From positions 271,703,054 through 271,767,053 of the forward strand of contig NC_089822.1 of the NCBI RefSeq assembly GCF_035046505.1: 64,000 nt of DNA. Reading direction: 5' to 3'. The translations under genes were made by a program, and so were the position numbers. Below, piece by piece: positions 47,852 through 59,500 of this stretch (the stretch's first letter is position 1; each line of letters begins with the position of its first letter). The stretch is from Tiliqua scincoides (taxonomy: Eukaryota > Chordata > Lepidosauria > Squamata > Scincidae). Below the pieces are notes generated by a model that did no database searches, was not told the origin of the DNA, and was given only the letters and a program-made list of their open reading frames with translations.

Positions 47852-47941
47852 AGCCCAATCTTATACATGTGTACTCAGAAGTCAGTCCCGTTAGAGTGAA
47901 TGGCACCTGCTCCCATGAAAGTGTGGATAGGATTGGGCTGT
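47852..47941. repeat. Short palindromic repeat with inverted ends
   Basis: About 90 bp bounded by CAGCCCAATCTTATAC and GTGGATAGGATTGGGCTG (inverted). The middle carries CTCAGAAGTCAGTCCCGTTA and a partial mirror of it. Related but decayed copies lie near 33590 and 35380. It resembles small palindromic DNA elements abundant in reptile genomes. Confidence 0.6.
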
Positions 47942-48268
47942 GAGGCTATGCCTTTGGGTGATCAGCAAGTCTCCAGCTAAGCTCTTTCTCATTCAAGTTG
48001 GGGAGGGGGCTGCAGTTTAAGGGGTCAGGCCCTTAAAAATTGGAGTTTCGTTCCAGTTTGCTGCTATTTTTGATTCTCCAATTCAGACACAAACTCTAGG
48101 AGGTGGTTTGCAAACTGGCTCAGCTCCAGTGTTGGTATCTATCAAGCAGAACAACATTCAAGCTGGACCTGCAATGCTGCAACTCAAGACAGTCGAGAAC
48201 GTGAGAGACTGTTTTTAAATGAGTTGAGCAGATAAAAAGCTGGGAACATGCCCTGTTTGGGGTAAATA

Positions 48269-48882
48269 CAGTGGCGTAGCCAAGGGGGTAGCAGTTGCAC
48301 CGCGCATCAAGCTTTAGGGGGGCAACAACAAGCTGAGCTTGACACTAGTGACCAAAATTGTGAAAACCTTGGTACGTATGAATAATACCATCATGTTATA
48401 TACCATTGGAAAGGTAATTTAATGTAGAATGCAATGAAACAAACGGCACTGGAATATCAGTTTTCTATCAAACGTTATGGCCAATTAACCAGAAAATGTA
48501 AACAAACTGACTTGTGGAACAAATGTGGATTTGCTTAATTCCAAACTGACCTATGAGACTGTTTGTTCTGAGTGCCAATGAGATGTTATTATGATTCAGC
48601 ACGGAACCAATAACTTTTTATTTATTTACTTAATTAAATTTGATTTTGTCATGCGGGGGGGGGGCTACAAAATCTTCTCTGACCCCAGGTTGCAGATGGA
48701 TGCCTTAGCTATGTCATTAACTGGGGGAGGGAGCTGAGCAAGTGGGTGGTGAGCTGCTGGGGGAGGAGGTGAGCTCCTGTCCCAATTCTCACTTTTAAAA
48801 AAGCCTGGGTGTGATGTCACTTCCAGTTGTGACATCACTTCCGGGGCAACACCGGGCTACACGCTCATTAGCTATGCCACTG
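48269..48882. mobile_element. hAT-like non-autonomous element, CAGTGGCGTAGC family, copy 1
   Basis: A 614-bp element with inverted ends CAGTGGCGTAGCCAAG and ATTAGCTATGCCACTG. The 8-bp flanks are GGTAAATA (48261-48268) and GGTAAATG (48883-48890), 7 of 8 identical. It contains an A/T-rich core (TTTATTTATTTACTTAATTA) and no coding frame. It is clearly homologous over its length to the copy at 54610-55246. Confidence 0.85.
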
Positions 48883-48890
48883 GGTAAATG

Positions 48891-49730
48891 AGAGGAGGGC
48901 AGCAGGAAGAACTAAATTGCTGAGGAAATGCAAGAGGGGTCCAACCTGGAGGGGGGCAGCACTTCCCTGGAGCCCCACGTGGGCTCTGGGGCCCTGCCTG
49001 GCTGCCCTGCACCACCATCTATTTTGCTTTTCAAGTTGTCCCTGGAAACAAGGTTCTCCAAACACAGACATCACCCCTCAAAAGATTCCCCTGAGGCCTG
49101 CTCACTTTCGTTACTGAACAGTCACCCCATTTTGTGTGGGGGGGTCTCAGTTCCAGTTCAAGGCGGCCAAGAGGTTTGGGTTTGGATGTGGATTCAGCTC
49201 CTTTTCCTGCAGGAAACCTCGGGGCTCAGCCTGGCTCTCAGCTGCTTGGGTGCCAAAAGTCCTGGCAGCACCTCCAGTTACGAAGCAGATGTGCCTGCAG
49301 CAGAGGCAGCCCCCCCTGCCTAGGACCTTGGGAAGCTGCTGAGCTGGTGGGGTCGGGCCAGGTGGCCAGCAGCCTGCCTCTAGAAGACAGTGGTGGCAGG
49401 GCAGGGGCTGGAGGTTCCAGGCCCAGCAGTAGCGGACAACAGAAGGCCCTGCCACTGGACAACCTTGCCCGGGGGAGTGGCAGGGCTGGCTTCCTTTTTC
49501 CCTGCCTGCTGGTCAATGGCCAGCTACTGGGGTGAGGAGTCTCCCCGGGGTCTCTTCCTGCATCCTCCTCTCTTCGGGCGTGTGGGGTGCTTCCCCCTCC
49601 ACTGGCCAAGAGGGCTGTTCTGCCTGCCTGGACAGGCGGGCAGGTGGAGGAGATTCTGACTGGAGGAGTGGACCGGGAGGCTCAGGCACCAGAAATGACA
49701 CGAGGGAGGGTCGGGTTCTGGACCCGCCCC
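48891..49730. other. Intergenic sequence upstream of RGL2
   Basis: No exon or repeat was recognised. GC content rises towards the RGL2 CpG-rich start region. Confidence 0.5.
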
Positions 49731-50521
49731 ACCTTCGCGCCTGTCCAGTTCTGCCAGTGGGAGCTCAGCTGGCTCCAGTCCCGCACTCTGGTGAGCGCCC
49801 CCTGTCGACGTGTCCCCCCGAAGCCAGTCCAGTTTCCACGTGCTCCGCTCTGCGCGGCTCCGCTTCCCGCTCCAGCTCCGGTTTTTGCACAGAACCCTCG
49901 TTCAAAGTTCGCGCGACTGCCCCGTCTCTGGGCGCTGGTCCTGCGGTCCCTCTCCGCGGATCCAGTTCCAGGCTTCCCCTGTCCGGGCTTTCTCCCTGCC
50001 CGCGCCCCGGGCACTGCCCAGCCGAGTTCGCCCGGCAAGGAAGAAGCTCGCGGCGAGGGCGCTGCTGGGCGCGCCCGATGCCGCCCCTCCCGGGCACCCA
50101 GGCGAGGGTGAGGGCGAGGAGAGCCCGCGGCCCCGGGGCGGGAGGGGTGCGCAGAGTGCTGGGGGGGCGCCCTGAAGAGGGGCCGAGTTCTCGGCAGGGA
50201 CGGTTCGGAGACCGGCTGCGCTCGGCCGCAGGAGCCGCGTAGAGCCTCCAGGTGCGGGCGCAGTCTATCTCGAATGGGCGCTGGGGCGCAGCCGCTGAGG
50301 GTGCCTGGCTCCTCCCTGACCGGGCGGTGGAGGGGCGCGGACCCAGCCTGGGCCGGTCCAGCCGCGGCGTATTCCGCTGGGTGGCCCGTCGTGGGGGGGG
50401 AGCCCTGCCCTGCCCTGCGGACCTCTTGGGGGCTGCACTGGGGCTCTCGTGCAGGGCTGGGCAACAGGCTCCCTCTGCCCTCTCCCCCCAGCTGCCGTAG
50501 GGAGCGGCAGGAGGGGGCCGG
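49730..50521 (+). promoter_or_regulatory. RGL2: CpG-rich RGL2 promoter region
   Basis: A strong CpG-rich block precedes and continues past the RGL2 start codon (to about 51070), as expected of a widely expressed gene with a CpG-island promoter. No TATA box was seen. The exact transcription start cannot be set from sequence alone. Confidence 0.6.
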
Positions 50522-53500
50522 ATGCTGCACCGCTCGCTGCGCCTCCTGCGGGACCGAGGAGAAGACTCCGGCGTGACCCTCAGCGCCTTCCGCAGCCGCG
50601 TCCCTGAGTCGGAGCGCGGCCCCCCCGCCCTCGAGCCGGTGAGTGCCGCGGGTGTTAGTGCCTCGCCCGCGGGGGCGCGGTCCGCACGCCCGGCCCGTGC
50701 AGACGTGCGCACCTGCTGCACGCCACTGAGGGGCTGCTCCGGCCGTCGAGGAGCGCCTGCCAGGGGCTGCGCCGCAGAGGCGTTCCTGCCGGCCCGGCTC
50801 CGTCTGCCGTCGGGCAGCAAGCCGGCTGCGGATGGCCCGGGGTGGTGCCGCCGGACCCCGGGAGGGGGCGATGCCCGTCGCGTGCCGGGCGCGGGCGGGA
50901 GCCGCGGTGCTTGCGGCAGATGCAGCACTTCGGGCGCGGGGGGGGGGCTGGAATCCGGTTCAGCCGGTTTTGGGGAAGTCCTTCGGGGCGGGGAAGGGGC
51001 GGGCAGGATCCTGCGAGGCGGAAGGGCAGGGAGAAGAAGAGGCGAGCGAGATACCGAAAGGAAAACAAGAGCAGGCGGGGGGGGGGGTCCTGCAGGTTGC
51101 CCCCACCTGCCCCTCCTCTGCTTCCCGCCCGCGTCCAGGAAGGGGGTGCTGGAGTCCCGTCGGGGAGTGGGGTGAGCGGGGTGCGGGGTGGCCGGCAGGG
51201 GCTGCCACCCCCATGAAGGTCTTCCTTCGCCTGGGGGGCTGCCTGGAGCCTGGGGGACCTGCAGAGGGGGGGCTGCTGACCCGCACCCGCTGGTACTGCC
51301 TGCCCTCCAAGGTGAGCTTTGGGGTATGGGGGGGAAGGAATAAGTTGGGGGGCAGAAGGGAGGGGGGTGACCCAGGGAGAGCCTTCCTCCAGCTCCAAGA
51401 CTTCCTTCCTCCCCCAACCAGGCCCCGGTGACACTGAGGGAGGAGGCCGGAGAGGGTGTGATCTTCACTGTGAGCTCTCGTGCCCCAGGGGGCGGCAGGG
51501 GCAGCGTAAGTAGTGCAAGGCACACTGGGTGGGGGGGTGGCGGCCCAGGACGTGGGTGCAGCCCAAGCTGGTCTCTTTCTCTCTCTGTTCCCAGTGCTGC
51601 GAGGAGGAGGCAGCTTCCTCCACCCCAGGCCAGGCGCGGGCCCTGAAGGCCGGATTGTTGCCCCAGCTTGTCTGGCACCTCTTGGAGGCTCCAGCGCTCG
51701 GAGACGCCTGTTACGTGCCGGCCTTCTTGGCCACATACCGAACATTTGCCACCACCCCCGTGGTCCTGCAGCTCCTGCTGGACAGGTGGGCAGCGAAGGG
51801 GGTGGGGTGGGGTGGGGTGGGGGCTCCAGCTGCCTTCCTTGCCCCAGGATGCAAATGTTTCAGATTGACTTGGAGGAGTTCAGCAGATGCTTCTAACCTC
51901 CAAGGGTTAGAGCGCTGGGCAGAATTGAGTAAGATCATAAGAACAGCCCCACTGGATCAGGCCATAGGCCCATCTAGTCCAGCTTCCTGTATCTCACAGC
52001 AGCCCACCAAATGCCCCAGGGAGCACACCAGATAACAAGAGACCTGCAAGGCCTTCTGGGAATTGTAGTTAAGAACATAAGAACAGCCCCACTGGATCAG
52101 GCCATAGGCCCATCCAGTCCAGCCTCCTGTATCTCACAGCGGCCCACCAAATGCCCCAGGGAGCACACCAGACAACAAGAGACCTGCAAGGCTTCCTGGG
52201 AATTGTAGTTAAGAACATAAGAACAGCCCCACTGGATCAGGCCACAGGCCCATCTAGTCCAGCTTCCTGTATCTCACAGCGGCCCACCAAATGCCCCAGG
52301 GAGCACACCAGATAGCAAGAGACCTGCAAGGCTTCCTGGGAATTGTAGTTAAGAACCTAAGAACAGCCCCACTGGATCAGGCCACAGGCCCATCTAGTCC
52401 AGCTTCCTGTATCTCACAGCAGCCCACCAAATGCCCCAGGGAGCACACCAGATAACAAGAGACCTGCAAGGCATCCTGGGAATTGTAGTTAAGAACATAA
52501 GAACAGCCCCACTGGATCAGGCCACAGGCCCATCTAGTCCAGCTTCCTGTATCTCACAGCAGCCCACCAAATGCCCCAGGGAGCACACCAGATAACAAGA
52601 GACCTGCAAGGCCTTCTGGGAATTGTAGTTAAGAACATAAGAACAGCCCCACTGGATCAGGCCATAGGCCCATCCAGTCCAGCCTCCTGTATCTCACAGC
52701 GGCCCACCAAATGCCCCAGGGAGCACACCAGACAACAAGAGACCTGCAAGGCTTCCTGGGAATTGTAGTTAAGAACATAAGAACAGCCCCACTGGATCAG
52801 GCCACAGGCCCATCTAGTCCAGCTTCCTGTATCTCACAGCGGCCCACCAAATGCCCCAGGGAGCACACCAGATAGCAAGAGACCTGCAAGGCTTCCTGGG
52901 AATTGTAGTTAAGAACCTAAGAACAGCCCCACTGGATCAGGCCACAGGCCCATCTAGTCCAGCTTCCTCTATCTCACAGCGGCCCACCAAATGCCCCAGG
53001 GAGCACACCAGATAACAAGAGACCTGCAAGGCTTCCTGGGAATTGTAGTTAAGAACATAAGAACAGCCCCACTGGATCAGGCCACAGGCCCATCTAGTCC
53101 AGCTTCCTGTATCTCACAGCGGCCCACCAAATGCCCCAGGGAGCACACCAGATAACAAGAGACCTGCAAGGCCTTCTGGAATTGTAGTTAAGAACATAAG
53201 AACAGCCCCACTGGATCAGGCCATAGGCCCATCCAGTCCAGCCTCCTGTATCTCACAGCGGCCCACCAAATGCCCCAGGGAGCACACCAGACAACAAGAG
53301 ACCTGCAAGGCTTCCTGGGAATTGTAGTTAAGAACATAAGAACAGCCCCACTGGATCAGGCCACAGGCCCATCTAGTCCAGCTTCCTGTATCTCACAGCG
53401 GCCCACCAAATGCCCCAGGGAGCACACCAGATAGCAAGAGACCTGCAAGGCTTCCTGGGAATTGTAGTTAAGAACCTAAGAACAGCCCCACTGGATCAGG

Positions 53501-56500
53501 CCACAGGCCCATCTAGTCCAGCTTCCTCTATCTCACAGCGGCCCACCAAATGCCCCAGGGAGCACACCAGATAACAAGAGACCTGCAAGGCTTCCTGGGA
53601 ATTGTAGTTAAGAACATAAGAACAGCCCCACTGGATCAGGCCACAGGCCCATCTAGTCCAGCTTCCTGTATCTCACAGCAGCCCACCAAATGCCCCAGGG
53701 AGCACACCAGATAACAAGAGACCTGCAAGGCTTCCTGGGAATTGTAGTTAAGAACATAAGAACAGCCCCACTGGATCAGGCCACAGGCCCATCTAGTCCA
53801 GCTTCCTGTATCTCACAGCGGCCCACCAAATGCCCCAGGGAGCACACCAGATAACAAGAGACCTGCAAGGCTTCCTGGGAATTGTAGTTAAGAACATAAG
53901 AACAGCCCCACTGGATCAGGCCACAGGCCCATCTAGTCCAGCTTCCTGTATCTCACAGCAGCCCACCAAATGCCCCAGGGAGCACACCAGATAACAAGAG
54001 ACCTGCAAGGCTTCCTGGGAATTGTAGTTAAGAACATAAGAACAGCCCACTGGATCAGGCCACAGGCCCATCTAGTCCAGCTTCCTGTATCTCACAGCGG
54101 CCCACCAAATGCCCCAGGGAGCACACCAGATAACAAGAGACCTGCATCCTGGTGCCCTCCCCTGCATCTGACACAGCCCATTTCTAAAATCAGGAGGTTG
54201 CGCATACACATCATGGCTTGTACCCCGTGATGGATTTTTCCTCCAGAAACTTGTCCAATTGATTGCTTCATGGATGAGTTTCTGTTTATGGCCCGAGGAC
54301 TCCTGTCCTACAAGAAAGTGGTGTCAGTGGGGTGCAAAAGCCCACAGCCTGCTGCCTGCCCTCCTCAGACCTTCTTTTTTCCACGCAGGCTGCAGACGCT
54401 TGCAGGGCCTGGCTCGGATGTCACTCCGGACACAGCAGAGCTGCAGCGGTGAGTGGTGCCCCCCCCAAGACCCAGTGATCCTTCCCATTCCCTCCTCTCC
54501 TCTCTGGGTTGGTTGCTCAGCTTTGGCTTCTCCCAGTCATTGCAGGCTCCCCTACAAGCTCCCCCTTCCCCAAGCAAGTCTGTGGAGGGCCGGTTTAAAT
54601 TAATACAGCCAGTGGTGTAGCTAAGGGGGTGCAGGGGGTAGCAGTCAGACCAGGCATCAAGCTTTAGGGGGGCAACAAGCTGAGCTCGACACTAGTGACC
54701 AAAATTGTGAAAATCTTGGTATGTATGAATAATACCATCATGTCATATATCATTGGAAAGGTAATTTAATGCAGAATGCAAGGAAACAAACCACATTGGA
54801 ATATCTGTATTCTATCGAAAGTTATGACATTAACCAGGAAACGAAAACACAACTGGCTTGTGAACAAAAAGTAGATTTGCTTAACTCCAAACTGACCTAT
54901 GAGACTGATTGTTCTGAGTGCCAATGAAATGCTATTATGATACAGCATGGAACCAATAACTTTTTATTTATTTACTTAATTAAATTTGATTTTGTCATGC
55001 AGAGTGAGGGGGGCTACACAATCTTCTTTGACCCCAGGTAGCAGATATATGCCTTAGCTATGCCACTGACTGGGGGAGGCAGCAGAGCAAGTGGGTGGTG
55101 AGCTACTGGGGGGGGAGGAGGTGGGTTCCTCCCAGTTTTCACTTTTTAAAAAGCCCGGGCGTGATGTCACTTCCAGTTGTGACATCACTTCTGGGGCAAC
55201 ATTTTGAACTTGGCAGCGGGCTACACACTCATTAGCTACGCCACTGAATACAGTGAAGGCAGGCTGTATGTGCTCAGATGCGCTGCTCCTCCAGCCCTGA
55301 GGGTCTTGGCCTATCCATGGCTCACATTTGAGCACTGCCTTTTCATGTTCTCTCCCCAAGGGTCCCTTAACCTGTTCTGGGGGGCAGGGCCTGGGAGTCT
55401 GGGCTCACAGCCTGGGCCTCTCCTCCTCACAGCGCACTGGGGTCCCTGCTCTGCTCTTGGCTGGAGGGGCACCCCAAGGACTTCGCAGAGCTGGAGCCTG
55501 GCCTGCAGGAGGCGCTGCTGCTCAGGCTGCGCTGGGCCCTCGGGGATGGTTCGGGGCCTGAGAAGAGCTTGTGTGCGGCTGCAAGGGGGACGGCCCCCGC
55601 TGCAAAGGAGGAGCCTGAGGAGGGCATTTTGGACGACGGGGACCCCGACCCCCACTACATCCTGGGCCTCCAGGCGGAGGAAGTGGCTGCACACCTCACC
55701 TGGCAGGACGCGGTGAGTGGGGGGCCAGGGCAGGGGTGCAAGGGGCTGCCAGGGGGCCTCATGCTGGAAGGGGTACAGTGTTTTCCCGCCTTGCAGCCCA
55801 CCTGTTTTTTGAGGCATGGTGGAGACGTGCAATTGGTGCGAGGAGGGTGGGGGAGGGGCTTTCTTGCACACCCGCCACTGAGAGTGAGGAGCTCCTTCCC
55901 TGGGGGGCAGAGGACTCACGAGGGGTGTCCTTTGCTGCAGGGTTCTTTGACCCTGGATTGGTCCACATGCTTTCCAGCCCAGCCCTGTCAGCAAGAGGGC
56001 AGGAGCTTGTCAGCGTTTGAAGCAGCGGCTGGCTGGCTGCCCGTCCCTGGACTGAGCCTTTGTTCTTTGGCCACAGAATTTCAGGGAACACCGAAGTATG
56101 CAGTTGGGGAGAGCCGAGTCCCAGTGAGGTTCCAGTCAGTGGGCCACTCTTGGGTCTTGTGAGTGGGTCGGGGGCCGTGTCCCTCTGCCAGTCTCTCTTT
56201 GTGCCCTCCACAGGAGCTCTTTCTCCACCTGGCCCCCCACGAGTGCCTGGGCTCCCTGTGGTCTCAGCGCGTCAAGAAGGGCCACGAAGGCGCCTGCCCC
56301 ACTGTCCGGGCGACTGTGGCCCAGTTCAACCGGGTGGCCAACGCCGTGGTAGCCTCCTGCCTGGGGGACACGGGGCTGCGAGCTGCGCAGCGGGCCCGGC
56401 TGCTGGAAAAGTGGATCCGCGTGGCAGAGGTGGGTGCCCGCCTAGGCGGGAACTTGGCCCAGGGAGAGGGGAGTGGGTTGGAGGGCCCCTGCAGAGGATC

Positions 56501-59500
56501 CTCCTCTACTCCTCCCAGGAATGCCTCTGTCTTCGGAACTTCTCCTCGCTCTATGCCGTGGTGTCCGCCCTGCAGTCCAGCTCCCTGCATCGCCTGAAGA
56601 GGACCTGGGAGGAGACAGCCAGGTGAGGACAAGAGTGAGGGGGTGGAGGAGGTCTCCTCCTGATCCCGGAGAGCTTTGCTTCCCCTGCTGGAGTCATCCT
56701 TGGCTCCAGGGGACTGAAGGAAGAATTGCAGAGGCCTCTCTGAGACCCCCTGCAACCCACCCCTCACTCCAAGATCCAGCACCCCTCGTGGGGGAAAGTT
56801 GTCTCGTTTCCAAAAAGGGTTGGGGGTTTCTTGTCTGCAGTGTTGAGGGAGAGGGCGGTAGGCGTGTCCAGAGGCTGGTCTCTGTGGGTCTAGTCCTCCG
56901 AGCTCCCTTCTGTCTGATCTCCAGGGATTCTCTCCGCTGCTACGAGGAGCTCTCCTCCGTCTGCTCAGAAGAAGACAATTACAGCCAGAGCCGGCGGCTC
57001 CTCTTTCAGGTGGGGGGACCCACAGAACGTTTCCTTCCTGCCCTGCCCCACACACCCCCCTTCCCACAGCCTGGCCCACCTCTCTCTCCATGCAGAGAGC
57101 TGGGCATTCTGTGAGTGGAAGGAAGAGGATAGAGGCCCCACAGGTAGCTCTGCCCTTGTAGCACAATTGGTTTTGCAGGCAGCTGGGGAGTTGGGGTGGG
57201 CGGGGAGAGAGTGGGGTGGGAGGGCAGGAGGGGCTGTGGGGGTGATTCCAGGTCTTGTGATTCTGACATTGCAAAACTGGCAGGAGGCCAGTGCCTGGTT
57301 TTTGAGTCTGCCCCGTGCCTGCCCCTTCTCAAATCTGCTGCCCTTCTCCGTGGCTGCATCTGTGTGTCTCTGCAAGCAGACGAACAGGCTCGCAGTGCCT
57401 GCTGGGCTGCCAGAGTTTGCTTCTCCACTGCTTTGGTCCCTAGTTCAAGCCTGACCCTTGCCCCCCAGGACCTGGCCCTGCTCAGCCCTCTCCTTCCCGG
57501 GGCTGTGGGTCCAAGTCTGATTTGGGGGTCCTTCCCACTATGCAGTGAGGCTCGCTTCAGAGCAAACGTCCCAGGGCTGTTTGGCAGTGGAGCAGACTGC
57601 CCAGGGAGGTGGTGGCTTCTTCCTCCCTGGAGATCTTCAGGCAGAGGCTCGACAGACAGACCCCTGCTGGAGATGCTGTAGCTTAGAGATGTGGAGGATT
57701 TCCAGCCACAGTCATTGGCGGCCTTCCATTTCTATGATTCCTGTGATCAACGTTTTACCCAGCCTGCAGGGGGCAGACCTGTGGTGCCAATGACTGCCAG
57801 ACCTTACCCACTGATGCAGGACTCCAGGTGGAGACTAGGGTGGGCGTGCTGACCCCCTCCGTACCCCCTCCCCTTTCTCTCCCTGCCCCCCAGGAAGCTG
57901 GTGCTGATTCCACCCAGCGGAGGCACCAGCAGAGAATGTCAGAGCAGCGTCTAACGGTGAGGCTGGGCTTGGGAGTGTGTTGGGGACCTGGAGACCGAGC
58001 CAGGTGGACTGGCGGGGGGGGGGCAAAGAAATGTTGAGGCCAGTGGCTGAAATCTCCCTCCCTCCAGGGCGTGGTCCCGTACCTGGGGATGTTCCTGAAG
58101 GACCTGGTGATGCTGGACACAGCAATGCGGGACCAGCTACAGGTGAGCCGGGGTGGGGCAGAGAATGATGCAGGACCCCTCTCCTCCATTGGGCTCTGTG
58201 TTCACCCCCCACCCTGCACACCCACAAGGGCTCCCTTGCTGTTCTGGGTGTGACATCCTACCTGTGTGGCCTCTCCAGCTCTTTTGCCCTATGGAGGACC
58301 TGGTGGCATCCCAGGGGCTTCCAAGTGCACTCCTTTACTCTGGAGCATCGGAGAAGGCCCTCCCACCCCCTTCAAGACTCTGCCCCTTCCTTTTTTCCTT
58401 TCCTGATCTCTCAGAGTCCTGCCAGGAATCTACACACCTGCTGGAGTGCTGAAGAGAGAGAGGGCAGGCAGAGAGTGGAGGAGGGTGTGTGAGGGCAGTT
58501 GTGGGAGGAGGCGCAGAGCAGTCCTTCCCTGGCACACAGAAGGGCGCAGCAGGTGCAATCCCTGGCTGACAGCATCTCTGGGAAAGAGCCCTCCGTCTGA
58601 AACCCAGAGAGCTGCTGCTGATCAGTGCCAACAAGGCTAAGCTTGGTGTCCCCAGGAGGGCCTGCCTCTGGCAGCTTCCTGCACATGTGCCAGTGCTGGG
58701 GCTGCAGGGGCTTCAACTGGAGCTGGCCCTTCTGCTTGGAACTGAATGGGGGGGGGTACCAAAGCTGCTGCTCTTGCAAGCAGAAATCCCAAGGGGGTCT
58801 TCCCCAGCGGTTGGCAGTCCTCTCTACCAGAGGCGACACCTTCAGAAAGCCGCACCACCCCAGGCAGCAGGCTTGGCGGCCACTCGGAGTCCTTGGCTGA
58901 TGCTGTTCTGAGTGTGCGTGAGGCTCTGTGCAAAAAGTTTTAAATGATTCCCTGGAACGAGGAAGCTGCCGTTGTTTGATGTTTTCTGGCGTATTCTGGG
59001 GAAAGTCGCACCTTCCTGGAATGACGGCCCCTTTTCTCTTCTTGCAGAACGGATACATTAATTTTGAGAAGCACCGCAAGGTACTTGCCTCATGGGGGGG
59101 GATGCAGTGGGGCCCCCTCTGTGCTGAGAGCAGCAGTTTGGTGATGGGAGTTTGCCTTTCCTTCCTCCTGGCAGGAGTTTGAGATCCTGACCCAGCTGCG
59201 CCACCTGCAGGCCAGCTGCCGCAACTACACCCTGAAGCCCAACCTTGTCCTCCAGCGATGGCTGCAGCACCTGCCCCGGCTCAGTGAGGCCCACAGGTGG
59301 GAATTGTCCTGTACACCCCCCCCCCACTGTACATATGCTGCAAGTGGGTGCCTCTTGCTCTGACGCCCCTCCTCTTCCTCAGCTACCAGTTGTCGTGTGC
59401 CATCGAGCCACCCGGGGAGGGCACGACACCCGCCAGGCCCGTGAAGCCGACCCTGGTCATTACCCGCTGTGCAGAGTGAGTAAGGGAGAGAGCGGTGGGG

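Noticed and set aside
45700-50500. B3GALT4, WDR46 or PFDN6 between RPS18 and RGL2
   Set aside because: No galactosyltransferase, WD-repeat or prefoldin segment was recognised; the interval is repeats and unique non-coding DNA.
49765-51678. A 637-codon minus-strand open frame over the RGL2 5' region
   Set aside because: It lies antisense across a CpG-rich block and RGL2 exons 1-3. It is rich in Pro/Arg/Ser and has no recognised motif; it is best explained by GC bias.
52011-52768. Identical 65-codon open frames within the array as a repeat protein
   Set aside because: They are translations of the CR1 tail satellite read antisense to CR1 and are duplicated only because the 560-bp block is duplicated.
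51931-54146. CRISPR-like or genic tandem repeat
   Set aside because: The host is a vertebrate, units are contiguous 140-bp copies without unique spacers, and each unit is plainly CR1 tail.
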